64,000 nucleotides of DNA from an uncultured beta proteobacterium (GTDB lineage Bacteria > Pseudomonadota > Gammaproteobacteria > Burkholderiales > Burkholderiaceae_C). A program made the translations under genes and the position numbers. The first letter of the stretch is position 1, and every line of letters begins with the position of its first letter. Under the pieces are notes generated by a model that made no database searches, was not told where the DNA came from, and worked only from the letters and a program-made list of their open reading frames with translations. Of this stretch, positions 17,796-28,781 are shown piece by piece. The stretch covers positions 62,001 through 126,000 of the forward strand of contig CAIJRK010000047.1 in NCBI GenBank assembly GCA_903823025.1. The letters run 5' to 3'.

Positions 17796-18503
17796 ATGAA
17801 AACACAAATTGATCACCTAGTCGTCGTGGCGCAAACCCTGGAACTTGGGGTGCAATGGTGCGAAGCCACCTTGGGCATCACGCCCAGTGCAGGGGCTGAA
17901 GAGGCGCCTTATGGCACCCACAATCGCTTATTTAAAATTGCCACACCGGCTTATCCGTTGGCCTATCTGGAAATAATTTCGATTAATCCAGCGGCCAAAA
18001 GGCCCGCCAATGCCCCCGTCAAGCGCTGGTTTGACATGGATGATCCAGCGCTGCAAGCTGCTGTCGCCCTTGCGCCGCGTCTGGTGCATTTTGTTGTCAA
18101 TACCGACGACATTCAGGCCGCGCGGACGGCCTTGAAAACGCAGGGCATTGATCGCGGCCCCGCCGTGCAAGCCAAACGTCATACGCGGCGTGGTTTGGTG
18201 CAATGGCAAATGACTGTGCGTGAGGATGGGCAACGTCTGTTTGATGGCGCGCTTCCCAGCGTGATTCAATGGGGCAAACCCGATGCCGCCGAGCCTTTGC
18301 GCTTGCACCCCAGAAACAGCCTGCCGCGCTCGGGCGTGACGCTACAAAGCCTTGTGGTGACACATCCAACCGCCACCAAGCTGCAAGCCGCTTATGAGGC
18401 CATCGGACTGAGCGGCGTCACTGTTGAAACAGGCACGGCCAACCTCATCGCCACCCTGAACACGCCCCGTGGGGTGGTTCAGCTTCAAAGCGTCCAGTCA
18501 TAG
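17796..18503 (+). CDS. VOC-fold (glyoxalase-like) protein
   Basis: This 235-aa protein starts IDHLVVVAQTLELGVQWCEATLG, the opening of a glyoxalase-like domain. It continues with PYGTHNRLFKI and YLEIISINP, where the metal-binding His and Glu usually lie (His near residue 8, Glu near 56). A second, weaker half follows (HFVVNTDDIQAARTAL). Members include dioxygenases and isomerases of many substrates, and none can be chosen here. It ends tail-to-tail inside the last 19 bases of the exonuclease III gene. Confidence 0.8.
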   Translation: MKTQIDHLVVVAQTLELGVQWCEATLGITPSAGAEEAPYGTHNRLFKIATPAYPLAYLEIISINPAAKRPANAPVKRWFDMDDPALQAAVALAPRLVHFVVNTDDIQAARTALKTQGIDRGPAVQAKRHTRRGLVQWQMTVREDGQRLFDGALPSVIQWGKPDAAEPLRLHPRNSLPRSGVTLQSLVVTHPTATKLQAAYEAIGLSGVTVETGTANLIATLNTPRGVVQLQSVQS

Positions 18504-19288
18504 TCAATGGTGAGCGGCGCGTGGTCTGAAAACTTCTCATCTTTGTAAACCGAGGCCAGCCGGGCGCCCGCCGCCAAAGCGGGTGTCGCCAGGTGGTAGT
18601 CCAGGCGCCAGCCCACGTTTTTAGCGTAGGCCTGACCCCGATTGCTCCACCAGGTGTAAGCGGTGTCGGTCGCCGTGGGATGCAGATGGCGGAACACATC
18701 GACCAGCCCGCCTTCGTTAAGGAGCGTCGTCATCCAGTGACGTTCTTCAGGCAAAAAGCCGGAGTTCTTTTTGTTGCCTTTCCAGTTGGTCAAGTCAATT
18801 TCCTGATGTGCAATGTTGATGTCGCCGCATAAGATGAACTCGCGTTCAGACTTGATTTTTTCTAAATGCCGGTACATCTCTTCCAGAAAACGGAACTTGG
18901 CCAGTTGACGCTCATCTCCTGACGAACCACTGGGAAAGTAACAGCTGATGATCGAGCGTTTGCGACTCAGCGTATCAAAGCGCAATTCAACGTAGCGGCC
19001 TTCAAAATCAAACGCAGGCGAGCCGTAACCCACCACCACGCTGCTGGGTTCTTGTCGGGTGTAAACGCCCACGCCCGAATAGCCTTTTTTCTGGGCAAAG
19101 TGGAAATGCCCTTTCAGGCCCGCCAACTCTTCAAACCGACCCTGCACGTCCAGCGCCTGCGCCTTGACCTCCTGCACACAAATACAATCAGGTTGAGTTT
19201 TAACCAGCCAGGCCTCCAGGCCTTTGGTGGTGGCAGAGCGGATGCCGTTGAGGTTAAGGCTAGTTAATTTAAACAAGGAATGTCCCAT
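18485..19288 (-). CDS. xthA: Exodeoxyribonuclease III (AP endonuclease)
   Basis: Exonuclease III (267 aa) cleaves at abasic sites and degrades DNA 3'-5' in base-excision repair. Signatures are SLNLNGIRSA, CIQEVKAQ-type metal site (CVQEVKAQALD), KKGYSGVGVYTR, FILCGDINIAH and the C-terminal WRLDYHLAT and FSDHAPLTIDYD with the catalytic Asp-His. The ATG at 19288 was chosen from the family N-terminus; it lacks a clear Shine-Dalgarno and overlaps the start codon of the divergent pyrE by two bases. An in-frame TTG four codons later is an alternative start. Confidence 0.93.
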   Translation of the reverse strand: MGHSLFKLTSLNLNGIRSATTKGLEAWLVKTQPDCICVQEVKAQALDVQGRFEELAGLKGHFHFAQKKGYSGVGVYTRQEPSSVVVGYGSPAFDFEGRYVELRFDTLSRKRSIISCYFPSGSSGDERQLAKFRFLEEMYRHLEKIKSEREFILCGDINIAHQEIDLTNWKGNKKNSGFLPEERHWMTTLLNEGGLVDVFRHLHPTATDTAYTWWSNRGQAYAKNVGWRLDYHLATPALAAGARLASVYKDEKFSDHAPLTIDYDWTL

Positions 19289-20036
19289 GTCAGAGAGTGT
19301 TGCAAGCGTCACGGCACAAGCCCCGGCGCAAGATGCGTTAGCCCAGGATTTTGTGCAGTTTGCGGTGGATTGTGGGGTGCTGCGCTTTGGTGAATTTAAG
19401 ACCAAAGCGGGCCGCATGAGTCCCTACTTTTTTAACGCCGGTCTGTTTGACGATGGCGCCAAACTAGGGCGGCTGGCGCAATTTTATGCGCAACGTCTTG
19501 TAGCCAGCGGCATCGAGTTCGATATGATTTTTGGCCCCGCCTACAAAGGCATTCCACTGGGTGCGGCGCTGGCCGTCGAGCTGGCGCGGCTGGGGCGCAA
19601 CGTGCCGTTTGCCTACAACCGCAAGGAGGTCAAAGACCACGGCGAAGGCGGCACGCTGGTCGGAGCACCCCTCAAAGGACGCGTACTGGTTGTGGATGAC
19701 GTGATGTCTGCGGGCACGGCAGTACGCGAATCCATTGCCATTATTCGCGCGGCGGGAGCTACGGCGCACGCGGTCGTCATCGCGCTGGACCGGCAAGAAA
19801 AAGCGACAGAGAACGGCAAGGATGTTGAGCACAGCGCCGTGCAATATGTCAAAAATCAGCTGGGTTTGCAGGTGTGCGCGATTGCGAAGTTAGCCGATTT
19901 AATGCAGTATCTCCAGGCGCACAGCACCGGTGCCTTGGCCCTTGATCATCAGCGCGTGCTGGCCTACCGGGCGCGTTATGGCGTAGAAGAGGATTCAACA
20001 TGTTCATCCGGGGTGGGGTTAGGCCGTTCACTTTAA
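19287..20036 (+). CDS. pyrE: Orotate phosphoribosyltransferase
   Basis: PyrE joins orotate and PRPP to give orotidine monophosphate in pyrimidine synthesis. The 249-aa protein has LRFGEFKTKAGRMSPYFFNAG, the substrate loop AFAYNRKE-type (PFAYNRKEVKDHGEGG) and the PRPP motif VLVVDDVMSAGTA. The ATG at 19287 follows AAGGAATGTCCC, a good ribosome-binding site. An N-terminal stretch of about 20 residues precedes the conserved core. The last 37 bases overlap the next gene in another frame, giving a slightly longer C-terminus than usual (the family commonly ends near YRARYG). Confidence 0.94.
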   Translation: MSESVASVTAQAPAQDALAQDFVQFAVDCGVLRFGEFKTKAGRMSPYFFNAGLFDDGAKLGRLAQFYAQRLVASGIEFDMIFGPAYKGIPLGAALAVELARLGRNVPFAYNRKEVKDHGEGGTLVGAPLKGRVLVVDDVMSAGTAVRESIAIIRAAGATAHAVVIALDRQEKATENGKDVEHSAVQYVKNQLGLQVCAIAKLADLMQYLQAHSTGALALDHQRVLAYRARYGVEEDSTCSSGVGLGRSL

Positions 20037-20716
20037 AGCAGGTGGTCACGGGGCTTTCGGTAGGCGCGCTGCTGATCAGCCTGTCCGATGTGGCCCCCGC
20101 ACAGACAAAGACCGCGCCACCCGCCGCAGGCACCCAGGAAATTTATACCTGCACGGACGCACAAGGTCGCCAGTTAAGCGCTGATCGCCCGATTCCCGAG
20201 TGCTTGGATCGTGAACAAAAAGTTCTCAATCCCAGCGGCAGCTTAAAAGCCAAACTGGGACCTGCCCTGACAGCGCAAGAGCGGGCGCAACAAGCAGCCA
20301 AAGAAAAATTGGCCCAAGAAGAACAGGCGCGTCTTAATGAAGAAAAACGGCGCAACCGGGCGCTGCTGACTCGTTACCCCAACAAGGCCACCCATGACAA
20401 AGAACGCGCCGCAGCGTTGGCCCAAATTAAAGTAGTACGCCAAGCCGCCGCGAACCGGGTTGAAGAATTGTTGCGCCAACGCACCGCGATGACAGAGGAG
20501 ATGGAGTTTTACAAAAAAAATCCCGACAAAGCGCCTCTGTCTGTGCGCCTGCAGGTAGAAGACATCCATCAAAGCCTGAACATCCAAATCCACTTTATTG
20601 CCGACCAGGATGCAGAGCTAAAACGTGTCAATGCGCGCTTTGATAAGGAGTTGCTACGTCTGCAGCAGCTGTGGACGTTGCAAAAGCCTGCACCGCCCGC
20701 AGCAAGCCACCGCTAA
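20000..20716 (+). CDS. DUF4124-domain periplasmic protein
   Basis: The product (238 aa) has an N-terminal signal-like helix (about residues 12-35, ending PAQ), then a DUF4124 domain with [23 protein letters not shown] long charged coiled coil follows (about 95-225, Glu/Gln/Lys/Arg-rich), so it is probably an exported, elongated protein. The cysteine pair within DUF4124 may form a disulphide. Function unknown. It starts inside the pyrE 3' end and its stop overlaps that of the convergent gatB by 4 bases. Confidence 0.8.
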   Translation: MFIRGGVRPFTLKQVVTGLSVGALLISLSDVAPAQTKTAPPAAGTQEIYTCTDAQGRQLSADRPIPECLDREQKVLNPSGSLKAKLGPALTAQERAQQAAKEKLAQEEQARLNEEKRRNRALLTRYPNKATHDKERAAALAQIKVVRQAAANRVEELLRQRTAMTEEMEFYKKNPDKAPLSVRLQVEDIHQSLNIQIHFIADQDAELKRVNARFDKELLRLQQLWTLQKPAPPAASHR

Positions 20717-22230
20717 TCCAGCTTTTGACGCAGCAAGTCGTTCACTTGTTGCGGGTTGGCCTTGCCTTTGCTGCCCTTCATGATCTGGCCGACCAACGCG
20801 TTCAACGCCTTGGCGTTGCCCGCCTTGTATTCCTCGATATTTTTCGGATTGGCGGCCAGCACGTCGTCCACGATTTTTTCCAGTTCGCCGGAATCGTTCA
20901 TCTGCTTGAGGCCGTCAGATTCAATAATTTGATCAACTTGGCCCACTGCCGTTTGTCCTTCAGCGGTGGCGGACGCTTCCAGCCAAAGCTTGTCCAGCAC
21001 TTGCTTGGCGGCATTGTTGGAGATGGTGCCATCGGCAATGCGAGCGATCAGCGCGGCCAGATAAAGCGCACTCACCGGGCAGGCATCCAAAGCGATCTCG
21101 TCGGTATTGAGGCGGCGCGACACTTCGCCCATGAGCCAATTGCTGACCAACTTGGGCTGACCGCAGGCTTTGGTGGCCGCTTCAAAATAAGCCGCAATGA
21201 CACGGCTCTGCGTTAACGCCGTAGCGTCGTAGTCGGAGAGTCCATAGTCGGACACAAAACGCGCCGCCATCACACGCGGCAACTCGGTCATCTCGGCACG
21301 GACGCGCTGCACCCATTCATCCGAAATCACCAAAGGCGGCAAATCCGGGTCGGGGAAATAGCGGTAATCGGCGGCATCTTCTTTGGTGCGCATGGCGCGG
21401 GTTTCGCCAGTGTCGGGGTTGAACAACACGGTGGCTTGCTGAATCGCGTGACCATCTTCAATCTGCTCAATCTGCCAGCGCACTTCGTAGTCAATAGCTT
21501 GCTGCATGAACTTGAAACTATTGAGGTTTTTGACCTCACGGCGCGTACCCAAAGCCTCGCCTGGTTTGCGCACCGACACATTGGCGTCGCAGCGAAAACT
21601 GCCTTCTTGCATGTTGCCGTCGCAAATGCCGATCCAAGTCACGATTTTGTGCAGCTCTTTGGCGTAGGCCACGGCCTCGGCGCTGGAGCGCATGTCGGGC
21701 TGGGTCACGATCTCCAGCAAAGGCGTGCCGGCGCGGTTCAGGTCGATACCGGTTTGGCCGACAAAGTCTTCATGCAGCGACTTGCCCGCATCTTCTTCGA
21801 GGTGAGCGCGCTCCAGGCGCACCGACATTTTCTGTTCACCCAGAAAAAACTCAATCTCGCCGCCCTGTACCACCGGAATTTCAAACTGGCTGATCTGGTA
21901 GCCCTTGGGCAAATCCGGATAAAAGTAATTTTTACGGGCAAAGATACTTTTCTTGGCCACGTGCGCGCCAATCGCCAGACCGAATTGAATGGCGCGTTCT
22001 ACCGCACCTTTGTTCATCACGGGCAACGTGCCGGGCAAAGCCAAATCCACCGCGCAAGCTTGCGTGTTGGGTTCGGCACCAAAGGCCGTGGCAGCGCGGC
22101 TGAAAATTTTGGATTGCGTGGAGAGTTGGGCGTGGGTTTCAAAGCCGATGACGACTTCATAACCCATCACCAACGGTGACTTGAGTGCCGCCCGCGAGGC
22201 CGACGGCGGTTTTTCAACAAATGCGTTCAT
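20713..22230 (-). CDS. gatB: Asp-tRNA(Asn)/Glu-tRNA(Gln) amidotransferase subunit B
   Basis: GatB (505 aa) is the tRNA-binding kinase subunit of GatCAB, which amidates mis-acylated Glu-tRNA(Gln) or Asp-tRNA(Asn). Signatures: [65 protein letters not shown], and [13 protein letters not shown]; the C-terminal YqeY-type helical domain ends [17 protein letters not shown]. The ATG at 22230 begins 2 bases after the gatA stop. Last gene of gatCAB. Confidence 0.97.
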   Translation of the reverse strand: MNAFVEKPPSASRAALKSPLVMGYEVVIGFETHAQLSTQSKIFSRAATAFGAEPNTQACAVDLALPGTLPVMNKGAVERAIQFGLAIGAHVAKKSIFARKNYFYPDLPKGYQISQFEIPVVQGGEIEFFLGEQKMSVRLERAHLEEDAGKSLHEDFVGQTGIDLNRAGTPLLEIVTQPDMRSSAEAVAYAKELHKIVTWIGICDGNMQEGSFRCDANVSVRKPGEALGTRREVKNLNSFKFMQQAIDYEVRWQIEQIEDGHAIQQATVLFNPDTGETRAMRTKEDAADYRYFPDPDLPPLVISDEWVQRVRAEMTELPRVMAARFVSDYGLSDYDATALTQSRVIAAYFEAATKACGQPKLVSNWLMGEVSRRLNTDEIALDACPVSALYLAALIARIADGTISNNAAKQVLDKLWLEASATAEGQTAVGQVDQIIESDGLKQMNDSGELEKIVDDVLAANPKNIEEYKAGNAKALNALVGQIMKGSKGKANPQQVNDLLRQKLD

Positions 22231-22232
22231 GT

Positions 22233-23717
22233 TCAAAATCCCTTGGGCTTGGTGGTGTGCCAGTCGGTGGCCTGTTGAAAGCGATGTGCCACGTTGAGCA
22301 GCTTCGCTTCTTGCAAATAGTTGCCGATCAGCTGCATCCCCACGGGCATGTGGTCAGCGCCAAAACCAACCGGAATGCTCATGCCCGGCAAACCGGCCAG
22401 CGATCCGGGCAAGGTAAAGATGTCGGCCAAATAGTTGGCCAGCGGGTCGTCGCTTTTATCGCCCAGCTTCCAGGCCACGGTGGGCGCCACCGGCCCGGCG
22501 ATCACGTCGCATAGCTTGAAGGCTTGCTGGAAGTCGTCGGCAATCATGCGTCGGATTTTTTGCGCTTGTAGATAGTAGGCGTCGTAGTAACCATGGGACA
22601 ACACATAGGCGCCAATCATGATGCGGCGTTTGACCTCATCGCCAAAACCTTCGGCGCGGGTCTTTTTGTACATATCCGTCAGGTCGGCGTACTTATCGGC
22701 ACGGTGACCAAACTTGACGCCATCAAAGCGGCTCAGATTGCTGGAGGCTTCCGCCGGGGCAATGATGTAGTACACCGGAATCGACAGCTCGGTGCGGGGC
22801 AGCGAAATGGGCACCAGCTTGGCGCCCAGTTTTTCGTATTCATTCAGCGCGGCATCCACGGCAGCGCGCACGTCAGGGGCGAGGCCTTCACCGAAAAACT
22901 CTTTCGGGATGCCGATGCGCAAACCGTTGAGGTCTTCGTTCAGGGATCGGGTGAAGTTTTCAGCGGGCACGTCCAGCGAGGTGGAATCACGATCGGGGTC
23001 GGGGCCGCACATGGCGGAGAGCAGCAACGCGCAGTCTTCAGCGGTGCGCGCCATCGGCCCGGCTTGGTCGAGGCTGGAGGCAAAAGCCACCATGCCATAA
23101 CGCGAAGCGCGGCCATAAGTGGGTTTGATGCCCGTGATGCCGCAAAACGAGGCGGGCTGGCGAATCGAGCCGCCGGTATCGGTGCCAGTGGCCGCCGGTG
23201 TCAGTCGGGCCGCAACAGCAGCGGCACTCCCGCCCGATGAGCCGCCGGGGGTGCGTGTGGTGTCCCACGGATTTTGAACCAGGCCAAAAGCTGAGTTTTC
23301 GTTGGCCGAACCCATGGCGAATTCATCGCAATTGAGCTTACCCAAAGTCACCACGCCTTGTTCGGCGAGCTTAGCCACTACGGTGGCGTCAAACGGGGAG
23401 CGATAACCGGTCAGCATGTTGGAGCCTGCTGTGGAGACGAAATCGCGGGTTACAAAAATATCTTTGTGTGCCAGGGGAACGCCCAGCAGCGTTTGCAGCG
23501 GACGGGTCGTGCCAGCGGCCAGCGCCGCGTCGGCGTTGCGCGCTTGGGTCAACGTCACTTCTTCGTTGATGTCAAGAAAAGCACCTAACGAGGCGTGGGT
23601 TTTGGCGCGGGCCAGAAAGTGCTGTGCAGTCTCAACGGCAGAGACTTTGCGGTCACGCAACTGGGTGGCCAACTGGGCCACGCTGAGGTCATGGAGGGCG
23701 GAGGTGTCGTGCGTCAT
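22233..23717 (-). CDS. gatA: Asp-tRNA(Asn)/Glu-tRNA(Gln) amidotransferase subunit A
   Basis: GatA (494 aa) is the amidase that releases ammonia from glutamine. The Ser-cisSer-Lys triad is visible: Lys in [12 protein letters not shown], and the serines in [15 protein letters not shown] and [16 protein letters not shown]. Length and domain structure are normal. It sits between gatC and gatB. Confidence 0.97.
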   Translation of the reverse strand: MTHDTSALHDLSVAQLATQLRDRKVSAVETAQHFLARAKTHASLGAFLDINEEVTLTQARNADAALAAGTTRPLQTLLGVPLAHKDIFVTRDFVSTAGSNMLTGYRSPFDATVVAKLAEQGVVTLGKLNCDEFAMGSANENSAFGLVQNPWDTTRTPGGSSGGSAAAVAARLTPAATGTDTGGSIRQPASFCGITGIKPTYGRASRYGMVAFASSLDQAGPMARTAEDCALLLSAMCGPDPDRDSTSLDVPAENFTRSLNEDLNGLRIGIPKEFFGEGLAPDVRAAVDAALNEYEKLGAKLVPISLPRTELSIPVYYIIAPAEASSNLSRFDGVKFGHRADKYADLTDMYKKTRAEGFGDEVKRRIMIGAYVLSHGYYDAYYLQAQKIRRMIADDFQQAFKLCDVIAGPVAPTVAWKLGDKSDDPLANYLADIFTLPGSLAGLPGMSIPVGFGADHMPVGMQLIGNYLQEAKLLNVAHRFQQATDWHTTKPKGF

Positions 23718-23750
23718 GTTTTATTTGGGTTGATTAGGTGGGCCAGCCTA

Positions 23751-24050
23751 TTACTCAAGCACCTTGGGCACCAGAAACAGTCCGTTTTCTACGGCGGGGG
23801 CGTTACGCTGGTTAGCTTCCCGGTTGTTGATCTCGCTGGCGCGGTCTTCGCGCAGGCGCAAAGCGATGTCCTGAATAGTCGCCACCGGGTGAGCCAGCGG
23901 CTCAATGCCTGTTGTATCTATCGCGCGTATCTTTTCGACAATTTCGAAAAATTCATTTAATTTAGTCAGCATACGCTCGCTCTCATCCGGTTTGAGTTCC
24001 AGGCGGGCCAAATTGGCAATGCGAGCGATGTCAAAAGAAGTCAGGGACAT
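23751..24050 (-). CDS. gatC: Asp-tRNA(Asn)/Glu-tRNA(Gln) amidotransferase subunit C
   Basis: GatC (99 aa) is the small chaperone-like subunit wrapping GatA and GatB. It shows the family pattern [17 protein letters not shown] at the N-terminus and the [20 protein letters not shown] stretch followed by FLVPKVLE. It is the first gene of gatCAB and divergent from mreB. Confidence 0.95.
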   Translation of the reverse strand: MSLTSFDIARIANLARLELKPDESERMLTKLNEFFEIVEKIRAIDTTGIEPLAHPVATIQDIALRLREDRASEINNREANQRNAPAVENGLFLVPKVLE

Positions 24051-24251
24051 GACAAATACTCATTCGAAACCGGTTGTAAAACACCTCCCAAAAGGCATTG
24101 CCGGTTTAGTTATTCATAGGGGATAAGGTATTATCCTGCCTTTGGCTTTTTGCCTGTAAACAACAGGTTTTGGCCGAAAATATACGCTATTGAACCAGTT
24201 AACAGGGTGATGACGCGACGAAGCGCGCGCCATACCCGCTAAGGATTTTAA
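24051..24251. promoter_or_regulatory. Divergent gatC / mreB promoter region
   Basis: This 201-bp gap separates two essential operons. It contains a perfect palindrome, GGATAA (24121-24126) with TTATCC (24131-24136), and a second inverted repeat of AAACCGG (24067-24073) with CCGGTTT (24101-24107). mreB has AAGGATTTTAA before its ATG. Exact promoters were not assigned. Confidence 0.4.
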
Positions 24252-25295
<1,044 letters not shown>

Positions 25296-25310
25296 TTTCC
25301 GGATGCGGCG

Positions 25311-26231
25311 ATGCCACTCGGTACGCTAGACGGCACAGCCCCTTCTTTTTTCAGACAAGGTCCATCGGCCTTGTCCAAACTCGTCTTCTTCAGCGCGCTG
25401 GCTCTGTTCCTGATGGTGGCTGATGTGCGTCTGCAAATCGTGCAACCCTTACGCATGGCCATCGCTGCGGCGCTCTATCCTGTGCAATGGCTAGCCTTAC
25501 AACCTGTGTTGTTGGCGCGCCATAGCGAGACCTATTTTGAATCCCTTAAAACGTCCCAAGCCAATGAGGAAGAAGCGCACCGCAAGCTTGATGCGCAGTC
25601 CCAACGTGCTAATCAAGTCGAGCAACTGCTGCTTGAAAATACACGTCTGCGAGAGTTGCTGGGCCTGCATGAGCGGCTCACAACCCCCTCGCAGGCCGCC
25701 CAGGTTTTGTATGACACCGCAGACGCCTACACCCGCAAAGTCATCATCGACAAAGGCTCGTTGAACCAGGTTATAGCGGGATCGCCCGTGCTGGACGAGG
25801 CCGGTGTGCTGGGCCAAGTCACACGAGTTTATGCCTGGACCAGTGAAGTGACCTTGATCACTGACCGAAATCAAGCGATTCCTGTGCTGAACACGCGCAC
25901 AGGTGCGCGCGGCGTAGCTTTTGGCAATGCAGCCCTGCACTCTGTCTCACTGGAGCTGCGATTTATGGCGGCAGATGCCGATGTGCAGGTCGGTGATTTG
26001 CTCACCACGAGTGGCGTGGATGGCATCTATCCGCCGGGAATTCCCGTCGCCCGAGTGGTCAAAGTCGAGTTGCGGGTTGACTCTGCCTTCTCACGGATCA
26101 CCTGCAAACCGCTGGCCTTTGTCGCCGGCATTGGACATGTGATGGTGCTGACGCCGCTTGAAGCGCTGGCGCAGACACAGCACAAAGGGGACGCCCAACC
26201 TGTCGCGACTGGAAAAGGTCAAAACAAATGA
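25311..26231 (+). CDS. mreC: Rod-shape determining protein MreC
   Basis: MreC (306 aa) is a bitopic periplasmic scaffold that activates PBP2. It has one transmembrane helix (about residues 24-45, KLVFFSALALFLMVADV), a coiled coil (about 70-115) and the beta-rich MreC core with VIIDKGSLNQVIAGSPVLDEAGVLGQV and LLTTSGVDGIYPPGIPVARV. It starts 15 bases after mreB and overlaps mreD by 4 bases. Confidence 0.95.
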   Translation: MPLGTLDGTAPSFFRQGPSALSKLVFFSALALFLMVADVRLQIVQPLRMAIAAALYPVQWLALQPVLLARHSETYFESLKTSQANEEEAHRKLDAQSQRANQVEQLLLENTRLRELLGLHERLTTPSQAAQVLYDTADAYTRKVIIDKGSLNQVIAGSPVLDEAGVLGQVTRVYAWTSEVTLITDRNQAIPVLNTRTGARGVAFGNAALHSVSLELRFMAADADVQVGDLLTTSGVDGIYPPGIPVARVVKVELRVDSAFSRITCKPLAFVAGIGHVMVLTPLEALAQTQHKGDAQPVATGKGQNK

Positions 26232-26758
26232 TCATGAGACCCGGCCATCAGCTGCTGCTGCCCGCCAATCCTTTCTTCATCTGGGGTAGCTTGTTGCTGG
26301 CCTTGGGCCTTTACATGCTGCAGAACATGGGGGTATGGGGACGGGCCGCCTGGATGCCCGACCTGTTGGCCCTGGTGCTGGTGTTTTGGGTTATTCATCA
26401 ACCTCAGCGCGTCGGCATTAGCAGCGCTTTTGTGTTGGGACTGCTTATTGATGTGCACCAAGGGTCACTGCTTGGACAACATGCGCTGGCCTATACCCTT
26501 CTGAGCTTTTTAGCCATTGCGATTCACCGCCGACTGCTGTGGTTTAGCGTGCCCTCGCAGGCCTTTCAGGTGTTTTCCCTGTTTTTGGCCGCCCATGCCA
26601 TTGAGCTGGCAATACGCATGATTGCCGGCGGTGCGTTTCCCGGATTTTCAATGCTCTTGGCGCCGGTTATCGAATCGCTGTTGTGGCCGCTGGTCAGCGT
26701 GATCTTGTTGTTGCCCCAAAAAAGGACGCCCAATCCGGATGCGCATCGCCCACTTTGA
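26228..26758 (+). CDS. mreD: Rod-shape determining protein MreD
   Basis: MreD (176 aa) is a polytopic inner-membrane protein of the elongasome with about five or six hydrophobic segments, including WMPDLLALVLVFWVIHQPQRVG and GLLIDVHQGSLLGQHALAYTLL, which are family signatures. Its start overlaps the mreC stop, so they are translationally coupled. Confidence 0.92.
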   Translation: MIMRPGHQLLLPANPFFIWGSLLLALGLYMLQNMGVWGRAAWMPDLLALVLVFWVIHQPQRVGISSAFVLGLLIDVHQGSLLGQHALAYTLLSFLAIAIHRRLLWFSVPSQAFQVFSLFLAAHAIELAIRMIAGGAFPGFSMLLAPVIESLLWPLVSVILLLPQKRTPNPDAHRPL

Positions 26759-26771
26759 TTAAGCTCAGACC

Positions 26772-28772
26772 ATGATGGAACTTCGCAATATTGAGGCGGA
26801 CCTGTCGCGCTTTAGGCTGCGAGTCTGGGTCGCTGCCATCGCGGTGGTGCTGTGCTTTTTGCTGATCGCCTCGCGGCTGGTGTACCTGCAGGTCGTGCGA
26901 TATGACGAGTTGCTGGAGCGGGCCGAGAGCAACCGCACCGCCGTTGTGCCGGTGGTGCCGCACCGGGGACTTATTCTGGACCGCAATGGCATTGTGCTGG
27001 CCTCCAATTATTCAGCTTACACACTGGAGGTGACCCCCGCTAACGTGCCCGATCTGGAACAAACGATTAACGCACTATCCGAATTTATTGAGATTTCTCC
27101 GCGCGACCGGCGCCGTTTCAAAAAGCTGCGCGAAGAATCCAAAAGCTTTGAAGCCATCCCCTTGCGCAACCGCCTGAGTGATGAAGAAGTCGCTAGATTT
27201 GCGGCTCACCGCTATCGTTTTCCAGGCATTGACATTCAGGCCCGACTGTTTCGCAACTACCCTTATGGCGAGCTGGCCAGCCACGTCATTGGCTACATCG
27301 GGCGCATCAATCCTGCCGAGAAAGAGCGCATTGACAACTCTGACGACCAAGCCAACTACCGGGGCACCGACTACATCGGCAAACTCGGTGTAGAACAAAG
27401 TTTTGAGGCCCAGCTGCACGGCACCACAGGCGTTGATTCAATGGAAACCTCTGCTGGAGGCCGGGCCACGCGCAAACTTGCCAGTAGTCCCTCCACACCG
27501 GGCAGTACCGTCATGCTGTCGCTCGACATCAAGTTGCAACATATGGTTGAAGAAATGTTTGGCGAACGGCGCGGCGCACTGGTGGCGATGGACCCCAAAA
27601 CCGGCGAAGTGCTAGCGTTTGTCAGCAAACCCACCTTTGACCCCAACTTGTTTGTGGATGGCATTGACCATGAAAGCTGGAAGGCACTGAACGAGTCCAT
27701 CGACAAACCATTGTTCAACCGGGCGCTGCGCGGCACCTACCCGCCCGGCTCAACCTACAAACCCTTTATGGCCATGGCGGCGCTGCAAACGGGCACCCGA
27801 AAGGCGTCCGTCGTCATCAACGATGCAGGCTCCTGGACCTTTGGGGGCCACCAGTTTCGCAGTCACGGCGATCATGGGCTGGGCGCGGTTGACATGTACA
27901 CCAGCATTGTGAAGTCGAGCAATGTTTACTACTACTCACTGGCCAATGAGCTGGGGGTGAACACCATGCACGACTTTATGAAACCCCTGGGTTTTGGTCA
28001 GATTACGGGGATTGACATTCCCGGCGAATTGCGTGGAATACTGCCCAGCACTGACTGGAAACGCAATTACTACAAACGAGCCGACCAGAAAAGATGGTAT
28101 GCCGGTGAAACCATTTCTCTCGGCATTGGTCAAGGCTACAACAGCTTCACCATGCTGCAACTGGCGCAGGCCACGGCGGCACTCGCCAACAACGGCGTCA
28201 AGCACAAACCGCATTTGGTCATCGCTTCCAAAGATGCCATGTCGCAGGTTAAAGTCACCATCGCTGCTGATGCGCCGCAAGACTTGGGCTTTAAGCCCGA
28301 AAACGTGGCACTGGTACGCCGCGCCATGGTGGGCGTCACACAAGAGGGAACCGGATCGCGCGTCTTTGCAGGAGCGGGCTATTTATCGGGCGGTAAAACT
28401 GGCACCGCACAAGCCGTCTCCATTGGCCAAAAAGACCGCTACAACGCCAATAAACTGGCAGAGCACCAGCGAGATCATGCGCTTTATATTGCCTTCGCAC
28501 CGGCTGATGATCCAAAAATCGCGCTCGCCGTGATTGTGGAAAACGCCGGTTTTGGGGCTGCCGCAGCCGCACCCATGGCCCGTCGGGTATTTGATTATTG
28601 GCTCATGGGTCAGTACCCCAATGACGAAGATATGGCCGCTGTCAAAGTAGGCCGGGCCTCAGCGCCGATAGGTCAGCCCCGGGCCTTGTCGGACATGCCA
28701 TGGCCACCTGCGGCCCTGGCCGCTACCTCGTCAGCCGTCGCAGAGAGAAAACCGGCACCAGGAACCCGCTAG
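26772..28772 (+). CDS. mrdA: Penicillin-binding protein 2 (peptidoglycan transpeptidase of elongation)
   Basis: PBP2 (666 aa) crosslinks lateral-wall peptidoglycan. One N-terminal transmembrane helix (about residues 20-42) is followed by the pedestal domain and the transpeptidase domain. The active motifs are STYK with Ser327 and Lys330, SSN near residue 382-384 and KTGT at about 542-545. The C-terminus (after about 625) is Ala/Pro-rich and variable. Its partner glycosyltransferase gene rodA, which usually follows, is not present downstream; the next gene lies convergent on the opposite strand. Confidence 0.96.
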   Translation: MMELRNIEADLSRFRLRVWVAAIAVVLCFLLIASRLVYLQVVRYDELLERAESNRTAVVPVVPHRGLILDRNGIVLASNYSAYTLEVTPANVPDLEQTINALSEFIEISPRDRRRFKKLREESKSFEAIPLRNRLSDEEVARFAAHRYRFPGIDIQARLFRNYPYGELASHVIGYIGRINPAEKERIDNSDDQANYRGTDYIGKLGVEQSFEAQLHGTTGVDSMETSAGGRATRKLASSPSTPGSTVMLSLDIKLQHMVEEMFGERRGALVAMDPKTGEVLAFVSKPTFDPNLFVDGIDHESWKALNESIDKPLFNRALRGTYPPGSTYKPFMAMAALQTGTRKASVVINDAGSWTFGGHQFRSHGDHGLGAVDMYTSIVKSSNVYYYSLANELGVNTMHDFMKPLGFGQITGIDIPGELRGILPSTDWKRNYYKRADQKRWYAGETISLGIGQGYNSFTMLQLAQATAALANNGVKHKPHLVIASKDAMSQVKVTIAADAPQDLGFKPENVALVRRAMVGVTQEGTGSRVFAGAGYLSGGKTGTAQAVSIGQKDRYNANKLAEHQRDHALYIAFAPADDPKIALAVIVENAGFGAAAAAPMARRVFDYWLMGQYPNDEDMAAVKVGRASAPIGQPRALSDMPWPPAALAATSSAVAERKPAPGTR

Positions 28773-28781
28773 TGCGTGCCC

